Source: Candidatus Nanoarchaeia archaeon
Lineage (GTDB): Archaea; Nanobdellota; Nanobdellia; Woesearchaeales; SKIA01
Reading direction: 5' to 3'
Assembly (NCBI GenBank): GCA_028279685.1
Contig: JANQNG010000059.1
Coordinates: 62,001 to 126,000 of the forward strand
DNA length: 64,000 nt
The notes under the pieces were generated by a model. The model saw only the letters and a list, made by a program, of their open reading frames with translations. It made no database searches and was not told the DNA's origin. The translations under genes were made by a program, and so were the position numbers. Shown here piece by piece: positions 47,929 through 56,978 of the stretch. Position 1 is the stretch's first letter, and the number at the start of each line of letters is the position of its first letter.

Positions 47929-49845
47929 ATGTTTGATTTTGTGGAAATTTGGCCTACTTTTGCGTCATGTACAAAGAGGCTAGTAGGAGAACAGCTTATT
48001 ATTACTGCGAAACTGAAGATTCATGAATACAATAAGGAAACCCCTCCCCAATCACTTTTTGTCGAGGTCTGGACGGATCTGCTGGATGATACGCATCATG
48101 CAATACATATGCCATTTCTCAAGAAGGAAGAAGGTTTATTCTTATACCAATTAAAAATAGTTGCTAAACGGACAGGATTCTTTGGATTCAATGTACGAGC
48201 GCGTCTCGATGAACATGGTTTCTGGAGCTGGGCCTCAGGAAATGCACATAAACCTATAGGAGAAATTCTTGTAGATCCTGCTTGGGTAGATAACCTCATT
48301 GTATACAATGCTTTTGTACGATTCTATGGTGCGCGGTCAATAGATAAGTCAGGAATAGTCAACCCAGGGGAAGGAGGTACTTTTGATCATTTGAAGGATC
48401 ATCTTGATAGATTGAAAGCAATGAATATCAACGTTCTTTACCTGAATCCTATTCATATGATTGGAGAACTTTATAGGAATTATAACCCTCACGATTTGCT
48501 TCCTGCTTATCTACAGCCAGGATGTCCGTACTCTATTAAAGACTACAAGTCAATTGATCCTGAATTAGCTTATGATGAGGATCATGGACGAAGAAAACTT
48601 TCCGATGCTATGACAGAATTCAAGGAATTAGTGAAAGCAGCTCATGATAGAGGAATTAGAGTATTTATGGATATAGTATTCAATCATACAGCGCATGATG
48701 CTGTCATTCAACGATTGCATCCTGAATGGTATTTGTATAAAGAACATGTTATGAATCTTGATGAACCTTACATCTATCCTGAAGAGATCAAACAAGGCAA
48801 ACCTTGGGGAGATCCTAAGCATACGTTTAGTCCTTTCGATCATGGTTATTGGTGGGGGGATACTGCACAAGTCAATTGGGAATTAGATATTCCTCAAGGT
48901 GCGAATGATCCTCCAAAAAATCCTACTCTAGGAGATATGTGGGAATACTTCAAATCTATCACAAAATTCTGGGTCAAGCACGTTGGGGTTGATGGATTCC
49001 GATGTGATGTAGCCTATCGAGTTCCTGCTGCATTTTGGCGTCAATGTATTAGTGAAACAAGACAAATTGCGAAATCAACATATCCTGCCAATGGCACTAT
49101 TGACGGAGACGTAATTTTCATAGCAGAAACGTACGTTGATCGTGTCCAAGAACTTTTGCGTGCAGGATTTACTGCCTGTTATGGAGATTATGGAAACAAG
49201 CTCTACAATGTTCAATCATTGAAGGGATATCTTGATTATATGTACAATGTTGGAGGAACTTTTTTTCCTGATGGGTCAAGATTCTTTATTTTTCCTGAAT
49301 GTCATGACTTTCATAGAACACCTTCAAAGATTGCTGCGAATAAGCAACATGAGATGGCAGACTTTAACGCTAACAAATCTCGATGGACATTGACGGCTAC
49401 ATTACCAGGCATTCCAATGATTTTCAATGGATTTGAGAAGATAGAATGGCATCCTGTGAATCTCTTTAGCTATAGTGCTATTGATTGGGAGGCTGACAAA
49501 GATCTTACTGAACATATAGCGAAGATAAACAAGATCAGACATGATTTGATTGCTTTGCAAAAAGGAAACTATCAACATATTAGGACAAATCACGGAGAAG
49601 ATGATCAGGCAAAGTTATTTAGTTTTTTGAGAACTCACAAAAATCAAAAAGTACTTGTGGTTATTAATATGGATGTAGAACACGCGACAGAAGGTCTTGT
49701 ATATCTCGATGAAGCTTTAGATACTGGAAAAGAATATGTGTTGCGCGATACGATCACCAATAAGTCGTTTGCTCGTAAGGAAAATGGACTGTATGTTTCT
49801 CTTGGCGCAGGAGATGCTCATATTTTCGAGGTTATTGAAGAATAG
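47929..49845 (+). CDS. GH13 alpha-amylase-family glycoside hydrolase
   Basis: The N-terminal beta domain (about 1-115) recalls those of amylolytic and GlgE-type proteins. The TIM barrel has the four GH13 regions: VFMDIVFNHTA, VDGFRCDVAYR (nucleophile Asp), VIFIAETY (acid Glu) and FPECHDFHR (Asp; the usual ENHD is ECHD). A C-terminal beta domain follows. It lacks a signal peptide, so it should act on internal glucans. GAGGTG precedes the ATG at 47929. Its divergent neighbour is glucokinase. Confidence 0.9.
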   Translation: MFDFVEIWPTFASCTKRLVGEQLIITAKLKIHEYNKETPPQSLFVEVWTDLLDDTHHAIHMPFLKKEEGLFLYQLKIVAKRTGFFGFNVRARLDEHGFWSWASGNAHKPIGEILVDPAWVDNLIVYNAFVRFYGARSIDKSGIVNPGEGGTFDHLKDHLDRLKAMNINVLYLNPIHMIGELYRNYNPHDLLPAYLQPGCPYSIKDYKSIDPELAYDEDHGRRKLSDAMTEFKELVKAAHDRGIRVFMDIVFNHTAHDAVIQRLHPEWYLYKEHVMNLDEPYIYPEEIKQGKPWGDPKHTFSPFDHGYWWGDTAQVNWELDIPQGANDPPKNPTLGDMWEYFKSITKFWVKHVGVDGFRCDVAYRVPAAFWRQCISETRQIAKSTYPANGTIDGDVIFIAETYVDRVQELLRAGFTACYGDYGNKLYNVQSLKGYLDYMYNVGGTFFPDGSRFFIFPECHDFHRTPSKIAANKQHEMADFNANKSRWTLTATLPGIPMIFNGFEKIEWHPVNLFSYSAIDWEADKDLTEHIAKINKIRHDLIALQKGNYQHIRTNHGEDDQAKLFSFLRTHKNQKVLVVINMDVEHATEGLVYLDEALDTGKEYVLRDTITNKSFARKENGLYVSLGAGDAHIFEVIEE

Positions 49846-49854
49846 CGTCTATTT

Positions 49855-50156
49855 TAGCCAGAAGGCTCTGTAGAAATGCTTTAAAGACATACAATTATTT
49901 GTTATGCACTACTGCCTAGCGAAGTACTCTAGTGATGTATTTATTTGCTATAATTGATTTGCTTCTTTAATTGCACATGGTACACGAAGCGCAGTAGTGC
50001 ATAACATACATGCTGACAATACTGCGCTTCACTTTTTAATGCAGACCATTGCGTAATTCGATTATATTCCTCAGATAAGCAATATGATAGTTACGCTAGG
50101 CAGTATTGTCAGCAATGTTCTTATTTAAATAGCATTTCTACAGAGTCTAGCCAGAA
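49855..50156. mobile_element. MITE-like element with 9-bp target duplication and two large stem arms
   Basis: TAGCCAGAA occurs at 49855-49863 and 50148-50156. The 284-bp element between starts GGCTCTGTAGAAATGCT (49864-49880) and ends with its complement (50131-50147; one mismatch in 17). Inside are two perfect 15-bp inverted pairs: GTTATGCACTACTGC (49901-49915 with 49991-50005) and TGCTGACAATACTGC (50011-50025 with 50100-50114). No ORF is present. It fills the 49846-50191 gap. The GGCTCTG end recalls some IS6 or IS1595 ends, but I cannot assign a family. Confidence 0.8.
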
Positions 50157-50191
50157 ATAAAGTTTATATATTAGTATTTCTATAAGAAAAT

Positions 50192-50638
50192 ATGGCTCCT
50201 AAGAAGAAAATTAAAAAGAAGAAAGTAAAGAAGAAGGCTAAGAAAAAGAAGAGTGTAAAGAAGAAAAAGAAGGCTAAAAAGAAACCCAAGAAAAAGGTAA
50301 AGAAAAAGAAAAAAACTAAGAAAAGAGCCCAAACAGCAAAGAAGAAAAAACGTAAAAAGAAAGATGATGATGTTCCTTCAATAAAAGATATGCCTGTTCT
50401 GGATGAGAGCTTGCTTACTGCTGAGGAACCTCAGAGTGAAGAACAACCAATAGAAGAAGAATCTACCGAAGAAGAAACTTCTCTGGAAGAAGAGAAGCCT
50501 GTTGATGTTGATGATATTCTTATGCAAGAAGAAAAACCTAAAGAGAAGAAAAAGCCTAAGAAAGAAAAAGGACGTATTCATTGGAAAGATGAACCTGATG
50601 AAGATGCTATAAAAATAGATATCAAATTCACTGATTAA
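50192..50638 (+). CDS. Lys-rich low-complexity protein
   Basis: The product is 148 residues. The first 55 are almost all Lys (MAPKKKIKKKKVKKKAKKKK...). An acidic middle follows (about 75-115), then a mixed end (KGRIHWKDEPDEDAIKIDIKF). It resembles tails of DNA- or ribosome-binding proteins such as the eS1 tail in this genome. The TATA box TTTATATATT (about 50163) gives a leaderless ATG. It may be a nucleoid or RNA-binding protein, which is inference. The next gene is prs. Confidence 0.6.
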   Translation: MAPKKKIKKKKVKKKAKKKKSVKKKKKAKKKPKKKVKKKKKTKKRAQTAKKKKRKKKDDDVPSIKDMPVLDESLLTAEEPQSEEQPIEEESTEEETSLEEEKPVDVDDILMQEEKPKEKKKPKKEKGRIHWKDEPDEDAIKIDIKFTD

Positions 50639-50680
50639 ATTTATAAAGAGAAAAGTGTTGGTTTATTTAGGGGGATGTAA

Positions 50681-51715
50681 TTGCCAAGACTAAGTTTAAT
50701 TGCATGTGATTCGGGAAGAGAATTCGCAGAGAAGATTCTTGAGTATTTAAAGAGAGACGATGAGAATGGATTTAGAATAGTCAGAACTAAAGAGTATAAA
50801 TTTGATGATGGAGAAATAAAGACGAGAATCGAAGAGAATGTTCGTGGAGATGACGTCTTTATTGTCCAGTGTTTTGATGATCCGAGGAGGAGAAATCTTT
50901 CTGAAGGAAAGGAAAGTAGAAATATCAATGATAATCTGATGGCTTTAATCACAGCTATAGGTGCGGCAAAGGCTTCAGATGTGCACTCTATAACAATAAT
51001 CATACCGTATTATCACAGTTCTCGTCAAGATAAAAGAACGGGCAGAGAGGCAATCACGGCGAAAATTCTTGCAGATCTTTATGAAAAAGAAAAAGTCAAA
51101 AGAATTATTACATTAGATATTCACAACACGGCAATTGAAGGTTTTTTTAGCAGAACTGTACTGGTTAATTTACACGCTTCAAATTTACTTATTGATCATT
51201 TCCTAGAAAAAGACTTTAAAGGAAATGTGAAAGATCTGGTTGTATTTTCTCCAGATGCAGGTTCGTTGAAGAGGTCAGAGCATTATGCATTCAAAATTGG
51301 CTGTCCTGTTGTGAGCGCAAGTAAAGATAAAGATTATTCCCATAAAGACACATTCAAAAGAAGAATAGTATTCAATAAGAATGAGGTAAAGGAAAAATCT
51401 GTGCTCATTGCAGATGATATGGTTGCTACAGGAGGAACGTTGATCTCTACTGCGAAAGAGGTGAAAGATGCAGGAGCGAAAGAAGTGTATCTTCTGACAA
51501 GTTTACCTAAACTCAATGGTTCTGCTATTGATAAATTTAATAAAGCGTACAAAAAAGGGTTGTTTAACATATTCATCGGCACGGATGCTATTCCGTTTGA
51601 TAGCCAGTTCAAGAAAAATAACAAATGGTATCATGAAGTGTCAGTAGCATCCTTATTTGCTGAGGTGATCAAACGCATCAATAAGGGCGACAGCGTAAGT
51701 GCTCTCCTCGGGTAA
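50681..51715 (+). CDS. prs: Ribose-phosphate pyrophosphokinase (PRPP synthetase)
   Basis: It makes PRPP from ribose-5-phosphate and ATP. Seen: IIIPYYHSSRQDKRTGREAIT (ATP-binding flexible loop region), TLDIHNTAIEGFF (Mg-binding His), VVFSPDAGSLKR and the PRPP loop VLIADDMVATGGTLIS. The length of 344 is slightly above usual. The start is TTG at 50681, with GGGGGATG upstream and TTTATAAAG about 35 bases before. The 3' end overlaps the convergent transglycosylase gene by 63 bp. Confidence 0.9.
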   Translation: MPRLSLIACDSGREFAEKILEYLKRDDENGFRIVRTKEYKFDDGEIKTRIEENVRGDDVFIVQCFDDPRRRNLSEGKESRNINDNLMALITAIGAAKASDVHSITIIIPYYHSSRQDKRTGREAITAKILADLYEKEKVKRIITLDIHNTAIEGFFSRTVLVNLHASNLLIDHFLEKDFKGNVKDLVVFSPDAGSLKRSEHYAFKIGCPVVSASKDKDYSHKDTFKRRIVFNKNEVKEKSVLIADDMVATGGTLISTAKEVKDAGAKEVYLLTSLPKLNGSAIDKFNKAYKKGLFNIFIGTDAIPFDSQFKKNNKWYHEVSVASLFAEVIKRINKGDSVSALLG

Positions 51716-53203
51716 GAAATCTATTGATTGATAATACGCTACTTTTGTTGATGCTCCTTTCTTCAACTGTTCATTGAAATGCTGCACGAAAATCTCACCA
51801 AGTCCTGTTGGCAATCGTAACGTATATCCTGAACTCAGTCCGTGAAGATCGTGCTGTTCCTTGAAAGCATCTGCATGAATTGCAGGATTCAATCCTCGAA
51901 ATATCCATTCATTGATGCGTATTTTTTCCATGATTTCATGAGGTCGTATACCGTTATTATTACCTTCATCTGTTTCGCGATATTCCAGAATCACTTCATC
52001 AAATGAGTGAGGAAACGAATGCGCATTTGTTATCTTGTGTTCTGTGTTTTCCAGTGCGAGCAGTTTGACAATGTAATTCTTTGATTGTGACTTGAAGTTG
52101 TTCGAGGGAAAAGGACCTCCATTTAATCCCCAAAGATATTGTTCAAGAGGATCTTCTATGTGCTCTGCAACAGCAAATCTTAGCATTGTTCGTATGTTGC
52201 CTATTCCTGAGTGATATGCATTGATAGCAAGCATATTCAAAAGATCGTCTCGCTTCCCATTTGAAAATTGCTTAAAACAGGTTCTATAGATCTCCACTTG
52301 TGTCAATAAATCTTCTCGTACTTCTTCAGGAGTTATATCTATGAAAAGGTTTTTTTCTATGTTAGTTTCTTTAGCATATTTTTTAGCTTTCTCTAGTTTC
52401 TTATTAGCCTCTATAGCGTAAAAGATCATAATTTCTTGCTTGAGATCATTAATGTATTGGCACGCAATTTCTGTTGACCGCAGGGGATCATAGCGTTCGT
52501 CAATAATATTATGCTCATCATTGATTAATCCATAGGTCCTTTTCCCTATGAAATCTGTGATCTGCCAGGGCCCATGAGCGTTAGCATATGATTCTGCGTA
52601 AGGATGATTTCTATCGGTGGTGAAGAAATTCTCTGAGAGTGTGAGATTGAGGACATATTCGGGAAGGTTGTGTTTTTCAACTATGGAAAGCAGATATGGT
52701 TTCCATCTGTTCATTCTTTCAATACCTCCTTTCAGCAGCGTTTTGTTATCTCGCACGGCGTATGATAATTTTGTATCGAGAGAATCTTCGAGAAACTTTA
52801 ATCGCTTGTACAACGCTCTCCTTCTCTTGCTTTTTTTCATCTCTTGATATTGTGCAGATGGCTCATACATTATGAGTTTGCCTGTTTTAAGATCAACCCA
52901 AAGCATGGTATCTTTCTTTGTTTCGAAAAAAATATTTTCCCATGCTTTGATATGTGGTGCTTTTCTCATTCTGAATTCGAGGAGATCATTGTGCTCTGAG
53001 GGGAGTGTTTGTGGTGATGTAGATGTGAAAAGAGGGATTTCATCAATATATACTTGCTCAGGAGGTTGTTCTGTTTTTTCTGGCTTTGGTAATAATACTC
53101 CTATTCCTAATGCAATACATGTGGTAAGAACTACTCCTTTCCAACCAATTTTTCTCTCTTTGAGAGGAATTTTTTTCCGTATTTTTGGCAAAGGTCGTAT
53201 CAT
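51653..53203 (-). CDS. Membrane-anchored SLT-type lytic transglycosylase-like protein
   Basis: N-terminal TM (about 22-40, GWKGVVLTTCIALGIGVLL) anchors a periplasm-facing protein of 516 residues. The middle has the MltD/SLT fold: KHNLPEYVLNLTLSENFF with the catalytic Glu (about residue 191), NAHGPWQITDFIGKRTYGL, then DERYDPLRSTEIACQYI. The C-terminal third has LysM-like or other binding features (SGYTLRLPTG). Archaea lack murein, so the substrate is unclear. A minus-strand TATA (TTTATAAA, about 53226) fixes the start at 53203. Confidence 0.8.
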   Translation of the reverse strand: MIRPLPKIRKKIPLKERKIGWKGVVLTTCIALGIGVLLPKPEKTEQPPEQVYIDEIPLFTSTSPQTLPSEHNDLLEFRMRKAPHIKAWENIFFETKKDTMLWVDLKTGKLIMYEPSAQYQEMKKSKRRRALYKRLKFLEDSLDTKLSYAVRDNKTLLKGGIERMNRWKPYLLSIVEKHNLPEYVLNLTLSENFFTTDRNHPYAESYANAHGPWQITDFIGKRTYGLINDEHNIIDERYDPLRSTEIACQYINDLKQEIMIFYAIEANKKLEKAKKYAKETNIEKNLFIDITPEEVREDLLTQVEIYRTCFKQFSNGKRDDLLNMLAINAYHSGIGNIRTMLRFAVAEHIEDPLEQYLWGLNGGPFPSNNFKSQSKNYIVKLLALENTEHKITNAHSFPHSFDEVILEYRETDEGNNNGIRPHEIMEKIRINEWIFRGLNPAIHADAFKEQHDLHGLSSGYTLRLPTGLGEIFVQHFNEQLKKGASTKVAYYQSIDFLPEESTYAVALIDAFDHLSK

Positions 53204-53303
53204 AAGGGTGTGATTTACAGATTGTTTATAAAACTTTCTCGAAATCACCACTTAAAAGTAAAAATTATGGAAAAATATATAAAAGTAATAATTCGCTATT
53301 CTT

Positions 53304-53495
53304 ATGGAATACTATCTTAATAGAGATCAGGAATGTTTTATTGCTTCATTGGCAAGTCTTCTTCTTGTTAAATATAAGGACAGGCAAACTGCGGATATGG
53401 TCTACAACAATTCAAGAACACATCCTTCTGTACTGTCATGGAGGAGCATTAGTACATGCGATTCAGTCTATTGTGGGAGAGTTAACCTATGGTAA
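53304..53495 (+). CDS. Small hypothetical protein, first of three overlapping ORFs
   Basis: The product is 63 residues starting MEYYLNRDQECFIASLASLL. A TATA box (ATATATAAAAG, about 53275) lies about 27 bases upstream, a good leaderless promoter. It has a short helical start and several Cys/Trp residues. It overlaps the next ORF by 7 bp. It is not recognised; a frameshift in a longer gene cannot be excluded, since a second frame (53341-53577) is open too. Confidence 0.45.
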   Translation: MEYYLNRDQECFIASLASLLLVKYKDRQTADMVYNNSRTHPSVLSWRSISTCDSVYCGRVNLW

Positions 53496-53740
53496 ATACA
53501 GAGGTTGCTATTGTCTCAGGAAAACTTTCTATTCTGGAAAAAGAAATACATGTCTCCTATCCAGAAGGAGAAATTGAAAAGCAAATAAAAAGATTCAGAG
53601 ATGATGTTAAGAAGAAGAACATAATTTTTGATAAACCGACGCATCTCAAATGTCCTCTTATAGAAATTCTGCATATAGAACCTCCAGATCCTAATGTTGT
53701 CCATACTGTCCTAACATTGGACTCAAAAAGGAGTAGATAA
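53489..53740 (+). CDS. Small hypothetical beta-rich protein
   Basis: The product is 83 residues. The pattern (EVAIVSGKLSILEKEIHVSYP; LIEILHIEPPDPNVVHTVLTL) suggests a small beta/alpha sheet, possibly nucleic-acid or partner binding. It overlaps its neighbours at both ends (ATGGTAA at its start, TAATG at its stop), a compact arrangement seen in phage-like or regulatory operons. Not recognised. Confidence 0.45.
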   Translation: MVNTEVAIVSGKLSILEKEIHVSYPEGEIEKQIKRFRDDVKKKNIIFDKPTHLKCPLIEILHIEPPDPNVVHTVLTLDSKRSR

Positions 53741-53744
53741 TGGG

Positions 53745-53879
53745 ATGCTCGTTAAGAGAGATGCAAAGCGTCGTATCTTCGGATTTGTTGAAGTATATGA
53801 GGAGTTGAATACCCGAAGAGAATTCTCTAATATGATAGAGCAGTATGGAAATCTGTTCAGGAATTCATTAAATGATTAA
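53745..53879 (+). CDS. Possible 44-residue protein
   Basis: The frame opens MLVKRDAKRRIFGFVEVYEE and ends FRNSLND. GGAG lies 11 bases before the ATG. A competing 22-codon frame starts at 53740, closer to that ribosome-binding site. The protein is helical with balanced charge. HerA starts 57 bp later from its own TATA box. Confidence 0.3.
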   Translation: MLVKRDAKRRIFGFVEVYEELNTRREFSNMIEQYGNLFRNSLND

Positions 53880-53935
53880 AAGATTCTTAAATATATAGCA
53901 ATAATCTTTATAATACAACCTCTATTCTTGCTTTT

Positions 53936-55435
53936 ATGACCAAAGGGCTTGTCATTGGGGGAAATTTTGGTGAGATCATTGTAAGACAGAAATCTGATGA
54001 GTTGATTGAACTTGGTGAACTTCTTGTTGCTGAGAATGCTGATACGAAGATGTTACTGCAAGTGTTCGATCTAAATTACGGATCACAGATTAGTTCCCAG
54101 AATATTGAATTAGCTTCTGGTTTGAAACTAGAGGAGAAAAATGATGTTCAATTTATGGATTCTAATATCAGGCACTATACGTTGGCAGTATTGAAGAATC
54201 TGATCACCATCGGTAAGAAAACGAAAACTTCAAAGTCATTGCCTGATTTTTTCTCAACAGTACGAGAGGTGAAAGAGGATGATCTTAAATTCATCACAAA
54301 ACCAAAAAATCCTCTATTCTTTGGAAGTTTAAGATCAGGATCAAAAACAATTGATGTTCCAATTTACCTGAATGGCAAAGAGGTGTTGAGCCATCATGTA
54401 TTGATTGCAGCTGCAACAGGAAAAGGAAAATCTAATTTAGTAAAAACAATGCTTTACGATAGAATAGATAAAGATTACGCAGGGATTCTTTTGCTTGATC
54501 CTCATGATGAATACTATGCTGCTTTGAAAAATGTATCGTATTACTCAATGCGCGCACCTCAAGGTGCGAGAACATTAAAAATCAATCTAAAGCTATTAAG
54601 GCCTCAGCATTTCGACGGCGTATCAGAATGGACACAACCACAAAAAGATTGCTTAAATGCTTACTTTAAACGATATGGAAAATCCTGGATAGAGTCAATT
54701 ATGATGGATAAACCAATAGAAGGGAATTTTGCAGAGGGAACAATAGGTGTTGTAAAAAGAAGGATATCTTCATTATTGAATCTATCTTTTACTGAACAAC
54801 AATTATTCTGCAATGGAGTATTTGATTTGAAAGCAGGAGAATCAACAGTTAAACAAGTTGCTGATGAACTGGAAGAAGGAAAAACTGTTGTCATAGACAC
54901 AAGTAGCTTTTCTGGCCAGGTGGAAATATTAGTAGGATCGTTAATTACTCGAGAAATTTATGCAAGATACAAAAGATATAAAGTAAAAAACCAATTAGAT
55001 GACAAACCTGTTGTTGCTGTTGTATTAGAAGAAGCCCCTAGAGTTTTGGGAAAAGAAGTATTGGAGAAAGGCCCTAATATATTTTCAACAATTGCGAGAG
55101 AGGGAAGAAAGTTTAAAGTAGGATTAGTTGCGATTACTCAATTACCTTCATTGATTCCAAGACAGATATTAGCTAACATAAATACAAAAATAATTTTAGG
55201 AATAGAGATGGCTCCTGAAAGGCAAGCAATAATTGAAAGCGCTGCGCAGGATTTATCAAAAGATTCAAGAAATATTGCAGCTCTCGATAAAGGAGAAGCA
55301 ATTATCACTTCAAATTTTGCAAGGTTTGCAACACCTGTAAAAGTACCTCTGTTTGATGATTTTATAAAAGAATATGGCAAAGCTAATAAATCAGAGGAGA
55401 AATACAAGAAGAGTTATGTGGGTATAGGGGGTTAA
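53936..55435 (+). CDS. herA: HerA-type ATPase/DNA translocase
   Basis: The product is 499 residues. A small N-terminal beta-barrel (HAS domain, about 1-90) is followed by the FtsK-like motor: Walker [12 protein letters not shown] (about 160-170), [12 protein letters not shown], Walker [15 protein letters not shown] and the end ATQLPS-like [15 protein letters not shown]. HerA normally works with the NurA nuclease and Mre11-Rad50 in end resection, but none of these is in the window. TTTATAATAC (about 53912) is the TATA box. Confidence 0.82.
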   Translation: MTKGLVIGGNFGEIIVRQKSDELIELGELLVAENADTKMLLQVFDLNYGSQISSQNIELASGLKLEEKNDVQFMDSNIRHYTLAVLKNLITIGKKTKTSKSLPDFFSTVREVKEDDLKFITKPKNPLFFGSLRSGSKTIDVPIYLNGKEVLSHHVLIAAATGKGKSNLVKTMLYDRIDKDYAGILLLDPHDEYYAALKNVSYYSMRAPQGARTLKINLKLLRPQHFDGVSEWTQPQKDCLNAYFKRYGKSWIESIMMDKPIEGNFAEGTIGVVKRRISSLLNLSFTEQQLFCNGVFDLKAGESTVKQVADELEEGKTVVIDTSSFSGQVEILVGSLITREIYARYKRYKVKNQLDDKPVVAVVLEEAPRVLGKEVLEKGPNIFSTIAREGRKFKVGLVAITQLPSLIPRQILANINTKIILGIEMAPERQAIIESAAQDLSKDSRNIAALDKGEAIITSNFARFATPVKVPLFDDFIKEYGKANKSEEKYKKSYVGIGG

Positions 55436-55439
55436 GATT

Positions 55440-56195
55440 ATGGCGAAAAAAAAGAATAGCAATGCACCTATGGTGTTGTTGTTGATTGCTATATTAATTG
55501 CAATACTTGTTCTGATAGGATCTGTTTGGTGGCTTGCTGTTGTCACAGGCAGTCTTTGTCCTGGAACAGGAGAGATAGTTTCGGAGGAGAGAAAGGTTGG
55601 TGAGTTTCATAGCGTTCGATTAGAAGGATCTGGCAATCTGTATGTGACACAGGATAAAATGAGTAGTGTTGTGATTGAAGCAGAAGATACAATATTGCCG
55701 CGTTTGAAGACTTCTGTTGAGAATGGTGTCTTGGTGATAAAGGATCAAGGATTTTTTTGTTTTGGAAGGCCAATAGATGTATATCTTTCTATGGACGAGA
55801 TTAAAAGCCTGGCAGTGAGTGGTTCTGGAAAAATCATAGGTCAAACATTACTTGAATCTGAAGCACTTGAAATGAAAATCACTGGTTCTGGAAAAATAGA
55901 TGCCAATGTAAAAGCTACTCTTTTAGAAACGATCATTTCAGGATCTGGGGAGTCTAGAATTAGAGGTGCTGCAGGAGTGCATACGATCAGAATTAGTGGT
56001 TCCGGAAGGATAGAATCGTATGATTTATTGACAACGAGATCAGATATTATAGTGAGTGGCTCTGGCAAAGCAGAGATCCATGCTATTGATAATCTTGATG
56101 TAACGATCTCTGGCTCTGGCAAAGTGATCTACAAAGGAGAACCTGTTATTGATCAAACTATTTCAGGATCAGGAAAGATTCAGGCATATGCCTGA
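55440..56195 (+). CDS. Membrane-anchored DUF2807 (GSG-repeat) protein
   Basis: The product is 251 residues. A TM helix (about 10-35, VLLLIAILIAILVLIGSVWWLAVV) is followed by the DUF2807 head: repeats of the xSGSGK/S/R[IV] motif (AVSGSGKIIG; ITGSGKIDA; ISGSGESRI; ISGSGRIE; VSGSGKAEI; ISGSGKVIY; ISGSGKIQA). These form a beta-solenoid exposed outside. The family is common in Bacteroidetes and of unknown function. It starts 4 bp after herA's stop. Confidence 0.85.
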   Translation: MAKKKNSNAPMVLLLIAILIAILVLIGSVWWLAVVTGSLCPGTGEIVSEERKVGEFHSVRLEGSGNLYVTQDKMSSVVIEAEDTILPRLKTSVENGVLVIKDQGFFCFGRPIDVYLSMDEIKSLAVSGSGKIIGQTLLESEALEMKITGSGKIDANVKATLLETIISGSGESRIRGAAGVHTIRISGSGRIESYDLLTTRSDIIVSGSGKAEIHAIDNLDVTISGSGKVIYKGEPVIDQTISGSGKIQAYA

Positions 56196-56212
56196 TTTTC
56201 TTTCTATTTGTA

Positions 56213-56947
56213 TTATTGCAACCTCTGTACAAACACTAAAAAACCTGAATGGCTTAAGGGAAATCCATCGGGTCTTGAGATTTTTCCCTGCATCTTCCAA
56301 TTTCTGACAATGATCTCAGAGATTTCTGTTATTAAATATTCTTCAGGAATGGCGTTCACGAATTCTTGTACTTGTGATGTGCTTGGAGAGTATGCAACAA
56401 TCCATCCTCCAATTTTTACTTTCTTAAATTGATGAATAGCATTCCAAGGTTCAGTTACATCAAGAAACCAAAGATCTGCAGTATTATCTTTCAAGGGAAG
56501 TTTCTCGTAGACATCCGCTAGCTCAGTAGTGATATTATTCAGTCCGAGAAGGTAGATGTTCTTCTTCACTTTCTCAATATTTTCATTGTTGTTATCATAG
56601 GAATAGACTTGCTTAGCAACATGTGCAAAGAAACAGGCTGATCCACCAGAACCAGAGCCTGCATCAATAATGATTGAGTTTTTCCCTATGCCGCATCGTG
56701 CAATTACATGGCCTATGTCTTTCAGAGGAACCATTTGAGCGCCACGACCCATTTTCTTGTACTTGTCAATAAAGTCGGCAGTATAGACAGTATATTTTTC
56801 TGCATGATCTGATGCTAAGAGGTCACCGTCCTTAGCTTTTTCTACAATTTTAGCGTCAATCTTTCCGAAGCGAGTGTTCACTACTTTTTCATTCTCTCGA
56901 TAATATCGCTTATCTCCTTTTTTTCCAACAAGGATTTTTTTGATCAT
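56213..56947 (-). CDS. trmI: tRNA (adenine-N1)-methyltransferase TrmI
   Basis: It makes m1A at position 57/58 of tRNA. Seen: an N-terminal beta-barrel (first about 75 residues), MGRGAQMVPLKDIGHVI, SAM motif IIDAGSGSGGSACFFA, VYSYDNNNENIEKVKKN, catalytic-region LWFLDVTEPWNAI, and the C-terminal RPDGFPLSHSGFLVF. Family members form a tetramer. The last residues converge on the DUF2807 gene 18 bp away. Confidence 0.9.
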   Translation of the reverse strand: MIKKILVGKKGDKRYYRENEKVVNTRFGKIDAKIVEKAKDGDLLASDHAEKYTVYTADFIDKYKKMGRGAQMVPLKDIGHVIARCGIGKNSIIIDAGSGSGGSACFFAHVAKQVYSYDNNNENIEKVKKNIYLLGLNNITTELADVYEKLPLKDNTADLWFLDVTEPWNAIHQFKKVKIGGWIVAYSPSTSQVQEFVNAIPEEYLITEISEIIVRNWKMQGKISRPDGFPLSHSGFLVFVQRLQ

Positions 56948-56978
56948 AAGATCTGAGAATGAGTGACACTTTTAAAAT

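Noticed and set aside
53341-53577. 78-residue ORF overlapping the small gene at 53304
   Set aside because: Lacks a promoter or ribosome-binding site at its start and is Cys/Arg/Trp-rich; a frameshift link to 53304 stays possible but unsupported.
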